NCBI RefSeq assembly: GCF_000519045.1
Contig: NZ_KI912532.1
Span: 2,781,867-2,845,866, forward strand
Source of the DNA: Dechloromonas agitata is5
Lineage (GTDB): Bacteria; Pseudomonadota; Gammaproteobacteria; Burkholderiales; Rhodocyclaceae
Direction of reading: 5' to 3'
DNA: 64,000 bases
Shown: in pieces, positions 1 through 12,190 of the stretch
How the letters are laid out: the number at the start of each line of letters is the position of its first letter
Position numbering within the stretch: position 1 is the first letter of the stretch
Translations under genes and position numbers: made by a program
Notes under the pieces: model-generated
Told to the model about the DNA's origin: nothing
Databases searched by the model: none
The model's input: the letters and a program-made list of their open reading frames with translations, nothing else

Positions 1-477
1 GAAGCCCTGCGCATTGCCCTCGTAACGCTCGAAATCGGCCCGCTGTGCCGGGGTGAAAGCATGGCGCTCGAGCAGGCCGGAATTGCGGAACCACTCGCGG
101 ATGGCATCCTCGCCGGCATGGCCGAAGGGCGGATTGCCGATGTCGTGCGCCAGGCAGGCGGCGGCGACGATGGCGCCGAAATCGCCCGATTCGACATCCT
201 TCAGCCCATGCCGGGCGATGATCTCGCGGCCGACGACAGCCCCCAGCGAACGGCCGACGCAGCTCGCCTCCAGGCTGTGCGTCAGGCGGGTACGCACGTA
301 GTCGCTCTTGGAAAGCGGGAAAACCTGCGTCTTGTCCTTCATGCGGCGGAAAGCCGAGGTGAAGACGATGCGGTCGTAGTCCTGCTGGAATGCCGTCCGT
401 TCGGCCGAGTCCGGTGCCTTGCCGGCGCCCAGCCGTTCGTTGGAAAGCAGTTTCTCCCAGATTTTGCGTTTGCCCAT
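1..477 (-). CDS. dgt: Deoxyguanosinetriphosphate triphosphohydrolase (dGTPase), N-terminal part, runs off the window
   Basis: The N-terminal 159 residues of an HD-domain dNTP triphosphohydrolase, which hydrolyses dGTP to deoxyguanosine and triphosphate in the cytoplasm. The metal-binding HD signature is visible: His67 in TRLTHSLE, then His111-Asp112 in LAHDIGNPPFGH with His120. The N-terminal SAFRRMKDKTQVFPL block is also typical of bacterial dGTPases. The start ATG at 475-477 gives the MGKRKIWEKLL N-terminus; no clear Shine-Dalgarno sequence precedes it. The frame is open to base 1, so the remaining two thirds lie outside the window. It follows the thioesterase gene on the same strand by about 35 bases and could be cotranscribed with it. 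Family assignment is firm; true nucleotide preference cannot be read from the sequence. Confidence 0.9.
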   Translation of the reverse strand, partial: MGKRKIWEKLLSNERLGAGKAPDSAERTAFQQDYDRIVFTSAFRRMKDKTQVFPLSKSDYVRTRLTHSLEASCVGRSLGAVVGREIIARHGLKDVESGDFGAIVAAACLAHDIGNPPFGHAGEDAIREWFRNSGLLERHAFTPAQRADFERYEGNAQGF

Positions 478-512
478 GCGCTTCGGTTTCGTGGATGCGA
501 TGGGCCGCGAGT

Positions 513-923
513 TTACTCTGCTTCGAGGGCGGCCCGGATATGATCCGGCACCGGCACCGACTTGCCGTTCTGCGTATTCATCCAGACCACCTTGGCGGCG
601 CCTTCGGCATATACCTTGTCGTCACCCTCGATACGCATCTCGACATAGGTCTGGAAACTGGAACGACCGATGGCACCAACATACGTCCGCACCTCGACCA
701 TGCCCGGATAGGTCATCGGCACCAGGAAAGTGCAACTGGCATTGATGATCACCGGCCCGTCGCCACCCGGCCGGACGGCGACCTGCATGTCCTCGATCCA
801 TTCGACGCGGGCCTGCTCCATATAGCGGAAATAAACGGTATTGTTGACGTGGCCATAGGCGTCCATGTCGCCCCAGCGAATCGGCATCTTGGTGACATGG
901 ATAAGTTTTCTGCGATGTTCCAT
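513..923 (-). CDS. Acyl-CoA thioesterase, 4HBT/hotdog family (YbgC/FadM-like)
   Basis: A 136-residue single hotdog-fold thioesterase that should hydrolyse acyl-CoA thioesters in the cytoplasm. The active-site signature of the 4-hydroxybenzoyl-CoA thioesterase family is present at residues 17-28, WGDMDAYGHVNN, with the candidate catalytic Asp at 19/21, followed by the long helix YFRYMEQARVEW. Length fits the family (about 130-150). It is divergent from the ETF-quinone oxidoreductase gene, which takes electrons from acyl-CoA dehydrogenases, suggesting a link with fatty-acid metabolism. A perfect palindrome lies directly against its start codon (see the separate entry). Substrate chain length is unknown. 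Confidence 0.85.
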   Translation of the reverse strand: MEHRRKLIHVTKMPIRWGDMDAYGHVNNTVYFRYMEQARVEWIEDMQVAVRPGGDGPVIINASCTFLVPMTYPGMVEVRTYVGAIGRSSFQTYVEMRIEGDDKVYAEGAAKVVWMNTQNGKSVPVPDHIRAALEAE

Positions 924-936
924 AAACGATCGTTTG
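924..936. promoter_or_regulatory. Palindrome resembling a PsrA/TetR fatty-acid regulator operator
   Basis: A perfect 12-base palindrome, AAACGATCGTTT (924-935), extended on one side to GTTTGAAAA. It sits in the divergent region between the acyl-CoA thioesterase (start at 923) and ETF-quinone oxidoreductase (start at 1011). Its form AAAC-N4-GTTTG resembles the known PsrA operator pattern (G/C)AAAC-N2-4-GTTT(G/C), a TetR-family regulator responsive to long-chain fatty acids. Both flanking genes fit a fatty-acid regulon. The regulator itself is not in the window, so the assignment is inference. Confidence 0.4.
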
Positions 937-1010
937 AAAAGATATTGATTAAACAGTGACCATACTGTACCGTATTGAAAATAAGCTCACAATAAATTCA
1001 AGGAGACATC

Positions 1011-2654
1011 ATGGAACGCGAAGCCATGGAATTCGACGTCGTCATCGTTGGCGGCGGCCCGGCCGGTCTGGCCTCGGCGATTCGACTCAAGCAGCTGGCC
1101 AGTGAAAAAGGTACGGACATCTCTGTCTGCCTGATCGAGAAAGGTGCCGAAATCGGTGCCCACATCCTGTCCGGCGCCGTCATGGATCCCCGCGCCCTGA
1201 CCGAACTCCTGCCCAACTGGCAGGAAGATGGTGCCCCGCTCAACGCCCCGGTTTCCGAAGACCGTTTCTTCATCCTTTCCGAAACCGGCGCCACCCGGGT
1301 GCCGAACAGCCTGCTCCCCGGCTGTTTCCACAACGAAGGCAACTACGTCATCTCGCTCGGCAACGTCTGCCGCTGGCTCGGCGAACAGGCCGAGGCTCTG
1401 GGTGTCGAAATCTACCCCGGCTTTGCCGGCTCCGAAGTGCTCTACGACGAGAACGGCGCCGTCAAGGGCGTTGCCACCGGCGACATGGGGCGTCTGCGCG
1501 ATGGCTCGGAAGGCCCCAATTTCCAGCTCGGCATGGAACTGCACGGCAAATACACCCTCTTCGCCGAAGGCTGCCGCGGACACCTCGGCAAGCAGCTGAT
1601 CGAAAAATTTTCCCTCGACAAGGATGCCGACCCGCAAACCTACGGCATCGGCCTCAAGGAACTCTGGGAAATCCAGCCCGACATGCACCAGCTTGGCCTG
1701 GTCATCCATAGCGGCGGTTGGCCGATGCAGCCGGACACCTACGGTGGCGGCTTCCTCTACCACCTGGAAAACAACCAGATCGCCATCGGCTTCGTCGTCG
1801 GGCTCGGCTACGAAAACCCGCACCTGTCACCCTACGAGGAATTCCAGCGTTTCAAGACGCATCCGGAAATCCGCAAATTCCTTGAGGGTGGCAAGCGCAT
1901 CGCCTACGGTGCCCGCGCCCTGGTTGCCGGAGGCCTGCAATCATTACCCAAGCTGACCGTCCCTGGAGCCGTGCTGATCGGCGACGATGCCGGTTTCCTG
2001 AATGCAGCCCGTATCAAAGGCTCGCATTGCGCCATCAAGACCGGCGCGCTGGCTGCCGAAGCCTGCTTCGATGCCCTGCAGGCCGAGCGCCAGCGCGACG
2101 AGCTGACCGCCTATCCAGAAGCATTCAAAAACAGCTGGTTATACGAGGAACTTCACAAAGCACGTAACTTCAAGCCATGGATGGCCAAGGGCTTGAAACT
2201 CGGTTCGCTGATGTTCGGCATCGATCAGATCGTCTTCGGCGGCAAGGCCCCGTGGACCCTGCATCACAAGGAGGCGGACCATGCCAAGCTGAAGCCAGCT
2301 GCCGAGTGCCCGAAGATCGACTATCCGAAACCGGATGGCGTGATCACCTTCGACCGCCTGTCGTCTGTCTTCTTGTCCAGCACCAACCACGAGGAAGACC
2401 AGCCCTGCCACCTGCAACTCAAGGATGCTGCGGTGCCGATCACGGTCAACCTGGCCAAGTATGATGCGCCGGAAACCCGCTTCTGCCCGGCCGGCGTCTA
2501 CGAGATCCTCGGTCGCGAAGAAGGCCAGCCACGCCTGCAGATCAATGCGCAGAACTGTGTGCATTGCAAGACCTGCGACATCAAGGACCCGACCCAGAAC
2601 ATCAATTGGGTCGTGCCGCAGGGTGGCGAGGGGCCGACTTACCCCAACATGTAA
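1011..2654 (+). CDS. Electron transfer flavoprotein-ubiquinone oxidoreductase (ETF-QO)
   Basis: A 547-residue enzyme that passes electrons from reduced electron transfer flavoprotein, the acceptor of acyl-CoA dehydrogenases, to the quinone pool at the inner membrane. The N-terminal FAD-binding dinucleotide fold is seen at about residues 8-25 (VVIVGGGPAGLASA). The C-terminal 4Fe-4S ligands are all present: Cys492, Cys516, Cys519 and Cys522 (NCVHCKTCD). Full length for the family (about 540-560). The start at 1011 follows an AAGGAGA ribosome-binding site; a second ATG at 1026 is possible but lacks one. It is monocistronic or coupled to fabI 90 bases downstream, and divergent from a thioesterase gene, consistent with fatty-acid oxidation. 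The etf genes are not in the window. Confidence 0.95.
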   Translation: MEREAMEFDVVIVGGGPAGLASAIRLKQLASEKGTDISVCLIEKGAEIGAHILSGAVMDPRALTELLPNWQEDGAPLNAPVSEDRFFILSETGATRVPNSLLPGCFHNEGNYVISLGNVCRWLGEQAEALGVEIYPGFAGSEVLYDENGAVKGVATGDMGRLRDGSEGPNFQLGMELHGKYTLFAEGCRGHLGKQLIEKFSLDKDADPQTYGIGLKELWEIQPDMHQLGLVIHSGGWPMQPDTYGGGFLYHLENNQIAIGFVVGLGYENPHLSPYEEFQRFKTHPEIRKFLEGGKRIAYGARALVAGGLQSLPKLTVPGAVLIGDDAGFLNAARIKGSHCAIKTGALAAEACFDALQAERQRDELTAYPEAFKNSWLYEELHKARNFKPWMAKGLKLGSLMFGIDQIVFGGKAPWTLHHKEADHAKLKPAAECPKIDYPKPDGVITFDRLSSVFLSSTNHEEDQPCHLQLKDAAVPITVNLAKYDAPETRFCPAGVYEILGREEGQPRLQINAQNCVHCKTCDIKDPTQNINWVVPQGGEGPTYPNM

Positions 2655-2662
2655 GCGGCCTG

Positions 2663-2711
2663 CCGGAAACCGTGTTCGCTTGCCGCGAAACGCGGTTTCC
2701 CGGTTTATAAT
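2663..2711 (+). promoter_or_regulatory. Hairpin followed by a consensus -10 box upstream of fabI
   Basis: GGAAACCG (2665-2672) pairs with CGGTTTCC (2693-2700), with further pairing inside (GTTCGC against GCGAAAC), making a long stem-loop. A perfect TATAAT follows at 2706-2711, 33 bases before the fabI start. A convincing -35 is not seen at 17 bases; TTGCCG at 2680-2685 lies 20 bases away inside the hairpin. The stem may end ETF-QO transcription, or mask or shape the fabI promoter. Confidence 0.45.
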
Positions 2712-2743
2712 CCCAAGGCTTAACCCCTAAGGGAGAACAACGA

Positions 2744-3541
2744 ATGGGCTTTCTCGCCGACAAGAAGATTCTGATCACCGGTCTGCTCTCCAAGCATTCC
2801 ATCGCCTACGGCATTGCCAAGGCCTGCCACCGCGAAGGTGCACAACTGGCATTCACGTACCAGAACGAGCGCTTCGAAGACCGCATCAAGAAATTTGCTG
2901 CCGAATTCGACAGCGACATCACCATTCCGGTCGACGTCAGCAGCGACGAGCAAATCGACAACCTGTTCGTCGAACTCGGCAAACGCTGGGACGGCCTCGA
3001 CGGCCTGGTGCACTCCATCGCCTATGCTCCGACTGAAGCCATCGAAGGCGATTTCCTGAACGGCATTTCGCGCGAAGCCTTCCGCATTGCCCACGACATC
3101 TCGTCCTACAGCTATGCCGCCCTGGCCAAGGGGGCCCGTCCGATGATGCAGGGGCGCAAGGCTGCCCTGCTCGCCCTCTCCTATCTGGGCGCCGAGCGCA
3201 CCATGCCCAACTACAACACCATGGGCCTGGCCAAGGCGAGCCTCGAAGCCGCTACCCGCTACCTGGCCTTCTGCCTCGGCCCCGAGGGCATCCGCGCCAA
3301 CGCCATTTCGGCCGGCCCGATCAAGACCCTCGCGGCTTCCGGCATCGGCAACTTCGGTAAACTGCTCGCCTACAACTCGCACAACGCCCCGTTGCGCCGT
3401 AACGTGACCATTGAGGAAGTCGGCAATGCCGCAGCCTTCATGCTCTCCGACCTGGCGAGCGGCATCACCGGCGAAATCATGTACGTCGATGGCGGCATGA
3501 ACACCACGGCGCTGGGCAACGCTGACCCGCTGCCAGCCTGA
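2744..3541 (+). CDS. fabI: Enoyl-[acyl-carrier-protein] reductase (NADH), FabI
   Basis: A 265-residue short-chain dehydrogenase-like enoyl-ACP reductase, catalysing the last step of each fatty-acid elongation cycle in the cytoplasm. The FabI-type active site is visible as Tyr147 and Tyr157-X6-Lys164 (NYNTMGLAK), matching the family's YX6K spacing, with the N-terminal nucleotide-binding segment [13 protein letters not shown] at 11-23. Full length for the family. The start ATG follows AAGGGAGAAC. A -10 box TATAAT lies upstream, and a strong bidirectional terminator follows the stop codon. The neighbouring genes are acyl-related, but fabI appears to be transcribed on its own. FabI is the target of triclosan; nothing in the sequence argues for a resistant form. 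Confidence 0.97.
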   Translation: MGFLADKKILITGLLSKHSIAYGIAKACHREGAQLAFTYQNERFEDRIKKFAAEFDSDITIPVDVSSDEQIDNLFVELGKRWDGLDGLVHSIAYAPTEAIEGDFLNGISREAFRIAHDISSYSYAALAKGARPMMQGRKAALLALSYLGAERTMPNYNTMGLAKASLEAATRYLAFCLGPEGIRANAISAGPIKTLAASGIGNFGKLLAYNSHNAPLRRNVTIEEVGNAAAFMLSDLASGITGEIMYVDGGMNTTALGNADPLPA

Positions 3542-3557
3542 GCGTTGTTCGCCACAC

Positions 3558-3595
3558 AAAAAAAACGCCGATCAAATGATCGGCGTTTTTGTTTT
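3558..3595. terminator. Bidirectional intrinsic terminator between fabI and bcp
   Basis: AAAAACGCCGATCA (3561-3574) is the perfect inverted repeat of TGATCGGCGTTTTT (3577-3590). The A-run on one side and T-run on the other make it work in both directions. It lies between the convergent ends of fabI (plus) and bcp (minus). Confidence 0.9.
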
Positions 3596-3612
3596 CACGG
3601 CCTCGATTCGTG

Positions 3613-4083
3613 TCAGCCGTCCAGCTCCCGGACCAAGCGCAACACTTCGGCTGCGTGCCCCTTGTAATTGACGTTGTAGAGCGCGTGCCGGATCATCCCC
3701 GCGCGGTCGATCACGAAGGTCGAGCGGCAGACACCGAATTTCTTGTGGCCATCGACCTCCTTGGCCTGCCAGACGCCATACCGTTTGCAGACCGTACCTT
3801 CGGTATCGGAGAGCAATTCGATTCCGATGCCTTCCTTGTCGCGAAACTCTGCGTGCTTCAGGCAGTCGTCCCGGCTGATGCCGATCAGGACGCAATCATG
3901 GCGGAGAAAATCGTCCTCGTGATCCGAAAAATCGGTCACTTCCTTGGTGCAACACGGGGTGCCATCCTTCGGGTAGAAGAAGAGCACGATGTGCTTACCC
4001 TGGAAGCGGGCCAGATCGACAGTCTCCATGTCGGCATCCGGCAATGAAAAAACAGGGGCTTTTTCGCCTGCCTTGAGCAGCAT
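3613..4083 (-). CDS. bcp: Thioredoxin-dependent thiol peroxidase (Bcp/PrxQ peroxiredoxin)
   Basis: A 156-residue peroxiredoxin of the Bcp/PrxQ class, reducing hydrogen and organic peroxides in the cytoplasm with electrons from thioredoxin. The active-site block FYPKDGTPCCTKE carries the peroxidatic Cys45. The start ATG at 4081-4083 is chosen over an upstream in-frame TTG because an AAGGAG site precedes it. Two oddities: the residue before the peroxidatic Cys, normally Gly in TPGCT, is Cys44; and the usual Bcp resolving Cys five residues later is Thr50. Other cysteines are at 64, 74, 99 and 119, so the resolving mechanism may differ. It converges on fabI and ends at the shared terminator. Confidence 0.93.
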   Translation of the reverse strand: MLLKAGEKAPVFSLPDADMETVDLARFQGKHIVLFFYPKDGTPCCTKEVTDFSDHEDDFLRHDCVLIGISRDDCLKHAEFRDKEGIGIELLSDTEGTVCKRYGVWQAKEVDGHKKFGVCRSTFVIDRAGMIRHALYNVNYKGHAAEVLRLVRELDG

Positions 4084-4179
4084 TTTGTTCTCCTTCAACG
4101 CTCTCGCGGGGGTACTGCTGAGAACGATTCTAGCGAAGGCAAATGCCCGTGGCTACAGGGTTTGGCGGCCTGGTGCGAA

Positions 4180-4464
4180 TTATTTTCCGGGAACTTTTTC
4201 CGGAATCTGGACGAAGGTTTCGTCCTGCTTGACCATGCCCAGCTCGAACCGGGCACGTTCCTCGATGGCGTCGTAGCCTTGTTTCAGGTCGCGGACTTCG
4301 GCATCGAGGCCCGCATTCCTGATTTCCAGTTTCCTGGTCACTTCCTTTTGCGCCTGCAACTGACGGTCGTACTCCCAAACCTTCAGCCACCCCCCCTTAC
4401 CCACCCAGAGCGGGTACTGGAGGAGGCCGATGGTTGCGAGAAGGCCGACCGTCAGCCAGCGCAT
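4180..4464 (-). CDS. ftsB: Cell division protein FtsB (septum formation initiator)
   Basis: A 94-residue bitopic membrane protein of the divisome, which forms a complex with FtsL and FtsQ and helps activate septal peptidoglycan synthesis. The sequence shows a short cytoplasmic start, one membrane segment (about residues 3-21), then a coiled-coil stretch rich in charged residues (about 33-75) ending in the conserved [14 protein letters not shown] motif. Length fits FtsB. It lies 6 bases after eno on the same strand, the usual eno-ftsB arrangement in proteobacteria, and is the last gene of the pyrG operon. Confidence 0.93.
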   Translation of the reverse strand: MRWLTVGLLATIGLLQYPLWVGKGGWLKVWEYDRQLQAQKEVTRKLEIRNAGLDAEVRDLKQGYDAIEERARFELGMVKQDETFVQIPEKVPGK

Positions 4465-4470
4465 GCGGGA

Positions 4471-5763
<1,293 letters not shown>

Positions 5764-5790
5764 TTATTATCAGAAGGTTGAACTAACTAC

Positions 5791-6099
5791 TTAAATTAAA
5801 TTATCAACACCGGCCACGACCAGCATATTCATTTCTGCCGCATTCAGGCGTGCCTCACGCGCTGCCTGGTAGGCTGCTGAATGGTAAAAGCGCCTGGCCT
5901 GATCGACCGATTCGAATTCGACGATCACCAGACGCGGCACGTTAACCCATTTCCCTTCGAGGATTTCCGCCGCACCGCCGCGGACCAGATAACGACCGCC
6001 ATATTCGGCGATGGCGGCCTGCGCCAGCGCCTTGTAGGTTTCATAGGCTGCCGCATCGCCTACCTTGGCCTCGGCGATCAGGTAGCCCTTCTGGTTCAT
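5791..6099 (-). CDS. DUF1330 domain-containing protein
   Basis: A 102-residue small cytoplasmic protein of the DUF1330 family, predicted to adopt a ferredoxin-like dimeric alpha/beta-barrel fold. Typical blocks are [11 protein letters not shown] near the N-terminus, GGRYLVRGG in the middle and [26 protein letters not shown] in two adjacent pieces. Its first ATG overlaps the kdsA stop codon by four bases (ATGA), so the two are translationally coupled. Found between kdsA and eno in related betaproteobacteria, but its function is not established. No catalytic residues can be named. Confidence 0.85.
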   Translation of the reverse strand: MNQKGYLIAEAKVGDAAAYETYKALAQAAIAEYGGRYLVRGGAAEILEGKWVNVPRLVIVEFESVDQARRFYHSAAYQAAREARLNAAEMNMLVVAGVDNLI

Positions 6100-6931
6100 T
6101 TCAGTTCCTCGAAACCCGCTGCCTTGACCACTTTATCAAGTGCAACCAAGGTCGCCAGCAGGCTTTCCATGCGACTGAGCGGCCAGCTGTTCGGACCATC
6201 CGACCACGCCTTTTCCGGGCAGGGGTGAGTTTCCATGAACAGGCCGGAGATGCCGACGGCCACGGCTGCCCGCGCCAGCACCGGCACGAACTCGCGCTGA
6301 CCGCCCGAGGAAGTCCCCTGTCCGCCCGGCAACTGCACCGAATGGGTGGCATCGAAGACGACCGGGCAACCGGTTTCGCGCATGATCGCCAGGCTGCGCA
6401 TGTCGGAAACCAGGTTGTTGTAGCCGAAAGAGGCGCCGCGCTCACACACCATGATGTTGTCGGCACCGCCATTCACTTCGCGGGCCTTGGCGACAACGTT
6501 CTTCATGTCGCCCGGCGCCAGAAACTGGCCTTTCTTGATATTCACCGGCTTGCCGCAGGAAGCGACTGCATGGATGAAATCAGTTTGCCGGCACAGGAAA
6601 GCCGGCGTCTGCAAGATATCGACGACAGCCGCGACGGGGGCAATCTGGTCGATTTCATGCACGTCGGTCAGCACCGGCACACCAATCTGGCGTTGCACTT
6701 CGCTGAAAATCCGCAGGCCTTCATCCAGCCCCAGACCGCGTACCGAGGTGCCGGAACTGCGGTTGGCCTTGTCGTAGGAGGCCTTGAAGATGTAGTTGAT
6801 ACCCAGGCGGGTACAGACTTCCTTCATATAGCCCGCCACATCCAGGCACAACTGCTCGGATTCAGCCGTGCAAGGGCCGGCGATCAGGAAAAAAGGCTGG
6901 TCAAGACCAGCCTCGAAACCGCAAAGTTTCA

Positions 6932-6932
<1 letters not shown>
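6096..6932 (-). CDS. kdsA: 3-deoxy-8-phosphooctulonate (KDO-8-P) synthase
   Basis: A 278-residue TIM-barrel aldolase condensing phosphoenolpyruvate with arabinose 5-phosphate to KDO 8-phosphate, the first committed step to the LPS inner-core sugar KDO. Signature blocks are [11 protein letters not shown] (about 15-25), [12 protein letters not shown] (about 49-60), TDVHEIDQ and [11 protein letters not shown]. Full length for the family. The start overlaps the pyrG stop (TAATG), and the end overlaps the DUF1330 start by four bases, so the operon is tightly coupled. It consumes PEP made by the downstream enolase gene product. Confidence 0.97.
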
Positions 6933-9661
<2,729 letters not shown>

Positions 9662-9678
<17 letters not shown>

Positions 9679-10813
9679 TGCCTACATCACCGGCACCTCT
9701 TCTTTCCTGCCCAACGCCCCAGTTGCCAACGACGATATCGAAAGCGTGCTCGGCATGATCGCCGGCAAACCGTCGCGGGCCCGGCGCATCGTCTTACGCA
9801 ACAACGGCATTCGCAGCCGTCATTACGCCATCGACCCGGCGACAGGGGCCTTCACCCACTCCAACGCCCAACTGGCGGCGGCAGCCCTGCGCGGGCTCGA
9901 TCTGTCAAACGTCGCGGTACTAGCCTGCGGCACCTCGTGTGCCGATCAGTTGATGCCCGGCCATGCCGTCATGGTGCATGGCGAACTGGGCATCCCGCCC
10001 TGCGAGGTGGTGTCGACCGCCGGGATCTGCGCCGCCGGCATGGGCGCGCTGAAATACGCCTACCTGTCGGTCCTGGCCGGTCAGGCGAAAAAGGCGCTGG
10101 CCAGCGGCTCGGAGCGCGCCTCGGGCGGCCTGCTTGCCCGCCTGTATGAACCCGAATCGGCGCACCGCGTCGCCGAACTGGAAGACAACCCGGAAATCGC
10201 CTTCGAGAAGGACTTCCTGCGCTGGATGCTGTCCGACGGCGCCGGCGCCTTTCTGGTCGAAGACCGGCCGCGGCCGGATGGCCTGTCGCTGCACATCGAC
10301 TGGATCGACCTCCAGTCGCAGGCCGACAGCATGCCGGTCTGCATGTATGCCGGCGGCGACAAGGATGGTGACGGCCGTTTCCAGGGCTGGCAGGAATTTG
10401 CCGCCAGCCAGTGGGCGGCGCGTTCGATCTTCTCCGTCAAGCAGGATGTCCGCCTGCTCAACGAAGCCATCGTCGAGCAGACTTTTGGCAAATCGCTGGC
10501 CGTCGCCCGGGCACGCCACAAACTACAGGCAGAAGCGGTCGACTGGTTCCTGCCGCACATGTCTTCCGAGTATTTCCGCCAACCGCTGGCCGACTACATG
10601 GCGGCGAACGGCTTTGCGATTGCCCAGGAAAAGTGGTTCACCAACCTGCAAACCAAGGGCAACACCGGTTCGGCATCGATCTTCATCATCCTCGATGAGT
10701 TGTTCCGTAGCGGTCGCCTGCAGGCTGGCGACCGCCTGCTCTGCTTCGTGCCGGAAAGTGGCCGCTTTACCGGGTCGCTGATGCACCTGACGGTCGTCGA
10801 TCATGCTGGATAG
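9662..10813 (+). CDS. DarB-like beta-ketoacyl-ACP synthase III family protein
   Basis: A 383-residue thiolase-fold ketosynthase of the KAS III group. The catalytic triad is intact: Cys123 (TAGICAAG), His299 (WFLPHMSS) and Asn334 (KGNTGSAS). In DarB proteins this enzyme condenses two fatty-acyl-derived units into a cyclohexanedione later aromatised by DarA; the immediate DarA-like neighbour supports the same chemistry here. It overlaps the DarA-like gene by 17 bases and the next gene by 11, implying coordinated translation. A role in ordinary fatty-acid initiation (FabH) is less likely because there is no nearby fab cluster and the protein is longer than FabH (about 320). Confidence 0.85.
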
Positions 10814-11198
10814 CGAGGTTCCGCAAGAGGGCAACAGCACGCTGGGCGGCCATCGCAAGGCGATGTATGCCCGGGGGGCTGATGGCAAGCTGCATATCGT
10901 CCAGTCGGCTGGCTGGGAAGTCGAGGAAATCGTCACCAAGCAGGCGGTCGATGACCTGTTGCGCCTGACCGAAAACGCCCGCCAGCGGGTACTGGCCGGC
11001 CAGACCTCCCCCCTCGAATACCACATGTACCGGGTGCGCATGGACGTGCCGCTACTCTCACAAGCCAGCGGTATCTGGCAATGGCGTATCCGCCGGCATT
11101 TCCGGCCCGCCGTCTTCGCCGGCCTGTCTGCTTCCCTGCTCACCACTTATGCCGACGCCATGGGCATGACGGTCGACCAGCTGAAGAAGGCCGACTGA
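10803..11198 (+). CDS. Conserved-looking hypothetical protein in the DarAB-type cassette
   Basis: A 131-residue protein I do not recognise. It has no signal peptide or membrane segment. The N-terminal half contains an RKAMYARGADGKLHIVQSAGWEVEE stretch in two parts that looks beta-rich; the C-terminal half is amphipathic helical with a basic patch (WQWRIRRHFRP) and ends in DAMGMTVDQLKKAD. It overlaps the DarB-like gene by 11 bases, and its TGA shares a base with the next ATG (TGATG), so it is clearly part of the operon. It might be a small partner or carrier-interacting protein, but nothing in the sequence fixes a function. Confidence 0.75.
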   Translation: MLDSEVPQEGNSTLGGHRKAMYARGADGKLHIVQSAGWEVEEIVTKQAVDDLLRLTENARQRVLAGQTSPLEYHMYRVRMDVPLLSQASGIWQWRIRRHFRPAVFAGLSASLLTTYADAMGMTVDQLKKAD

Positions 11199-12190
11199 TG
11201 GACTTCCAGCACCGCCAGGCCTCGCACTGCGAAAGCGGAGTCATGTCCAACCTGCTGCGCCACCATGGCCTGCCGCTCTCCGAGCCGATGACTTTCGGCC
11301 TCTCGTCGGCCCTCTCCTTCGCCTACCTGCCGATCATCAAGATCAACGGCCTGCCGCTGGTCGCCTACCGCATGCCGCCCAAGGCCATCATCAAGGGCCT
11401 GCAGAAGCCGCTCGGCCTGAAAATGCGCTTCGAGACCTTCCGCAATCCGGCGGCCGGCGTCGCCCGGCTGAACGAATTGCTCGATCAAGGCCAGCTGGTT
11501 GGGCTGCAGACCTCGGTGTTCTGGCTGCCCTATCTGCCGGAAGACCTGCGCTTTCATTTCAACGCCCACAACGTGCTGGCCTTCGGGCGCGACCCGGCGA
11601 GCGGCGACTACCTACTCTCCGACCCGGTTGCCGAAACGACTGTCACCTGCGCCCCGGCCGACCTGCAGCGCGCCCGGTTCGCCAAGGGCGCCCTGGCGCC
11701 CAAGGGCCTGCTCTACTACCCGGTCGGCACGCCGCACATGCCTGACTGGCCCCAGGTTCTGCCCGCCGCCATCAGGAAGACGACGCGCATCATGCTCGAC
11801 GCCCCGCTGCCGATCATCGGCGTGCGCGGCATCCGCTGGCTGGCCAAGGCCATCGAAAAACTCGACACCGGCAGCGGTGCCGCCCACAGCAAGCTGTTCA
11901 TCGGCCAGGTGGTGCGCATGCAGGAGGAAATCGGCACCGGCGGCGGCGGCTTCCGCTTTATCTACGCCAGCTTCCTGCAGGAAGCGGCCGACCTGCTCGC
12001 CCGACCGGCGCTGGGTGAACTGGCCGAGCAGTTGATCGACATCGGCGACGAATGGCGGGAATTCGCGCTGGCCACGGCCCGCATGATCCGCGACCGTGAC
12101 CCGCTGCAGCCACCGAAGCTGGCCGACAAGCTGCGCGCCATCGCCGACCGCGAGCAGGCCTTCTTCCGCGACCTGCGCTGCGCCGCCTGA
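11198..12190 (+). CDS. BtrH N-terminal domain protein (C39-like acyltransferase)
   Basis: A 330-residue protein resembling the BtrH_N/DUF4872 family. BtrH of butirosin biosynthesis transfers an acyl group from an acyl carrier protein to an acceptor, using a papain/C39-like fold. Candidate catalytic residues are Cys11 (ASHCESG), His124 (FNAHNVLAFG) and Asp142 (LSDPV), in the order Cys-His-Asp expected of that fold. The start ATG at 11198 overlaps the previous stop (TGATG) and the stop overlaps the ABC ATPase start in the same way. An ACP gene lies four genes downstream. The likely job is to move an ACP-bound acyl chain onto an acceptor lipid or sugar; acceptor unknown. Confidence 0.8.
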   Translation: MDFQHRQASHCESGVMSNLLRHHGLPLSEPMTFGLSSALSFAYLPIIKINGLPLVAYRMPPKAIIKGLQKPLGLKMRFETFRNPAAGVARLNELLDQGQLVGLQTSVFWLPYLPEDLRFHFNAHNVLAFGRDPASGDYLLSDPVAETTVTCAPADLQRARFAKGALAPKGLLYYPVGTPHMPDWPQVLPAAIRKTTRIMLDAPLPIIGVRGIRWLAKAIEKLDTGSGAAHSKLFIGQVVRMQEEIGTGGGGFRFIYASFLQEAADLLARPALGELAEQLIDIGDEWREFALATARMIRDRDPLQPPKLADKLRAIADREQAFFRDLRCAA

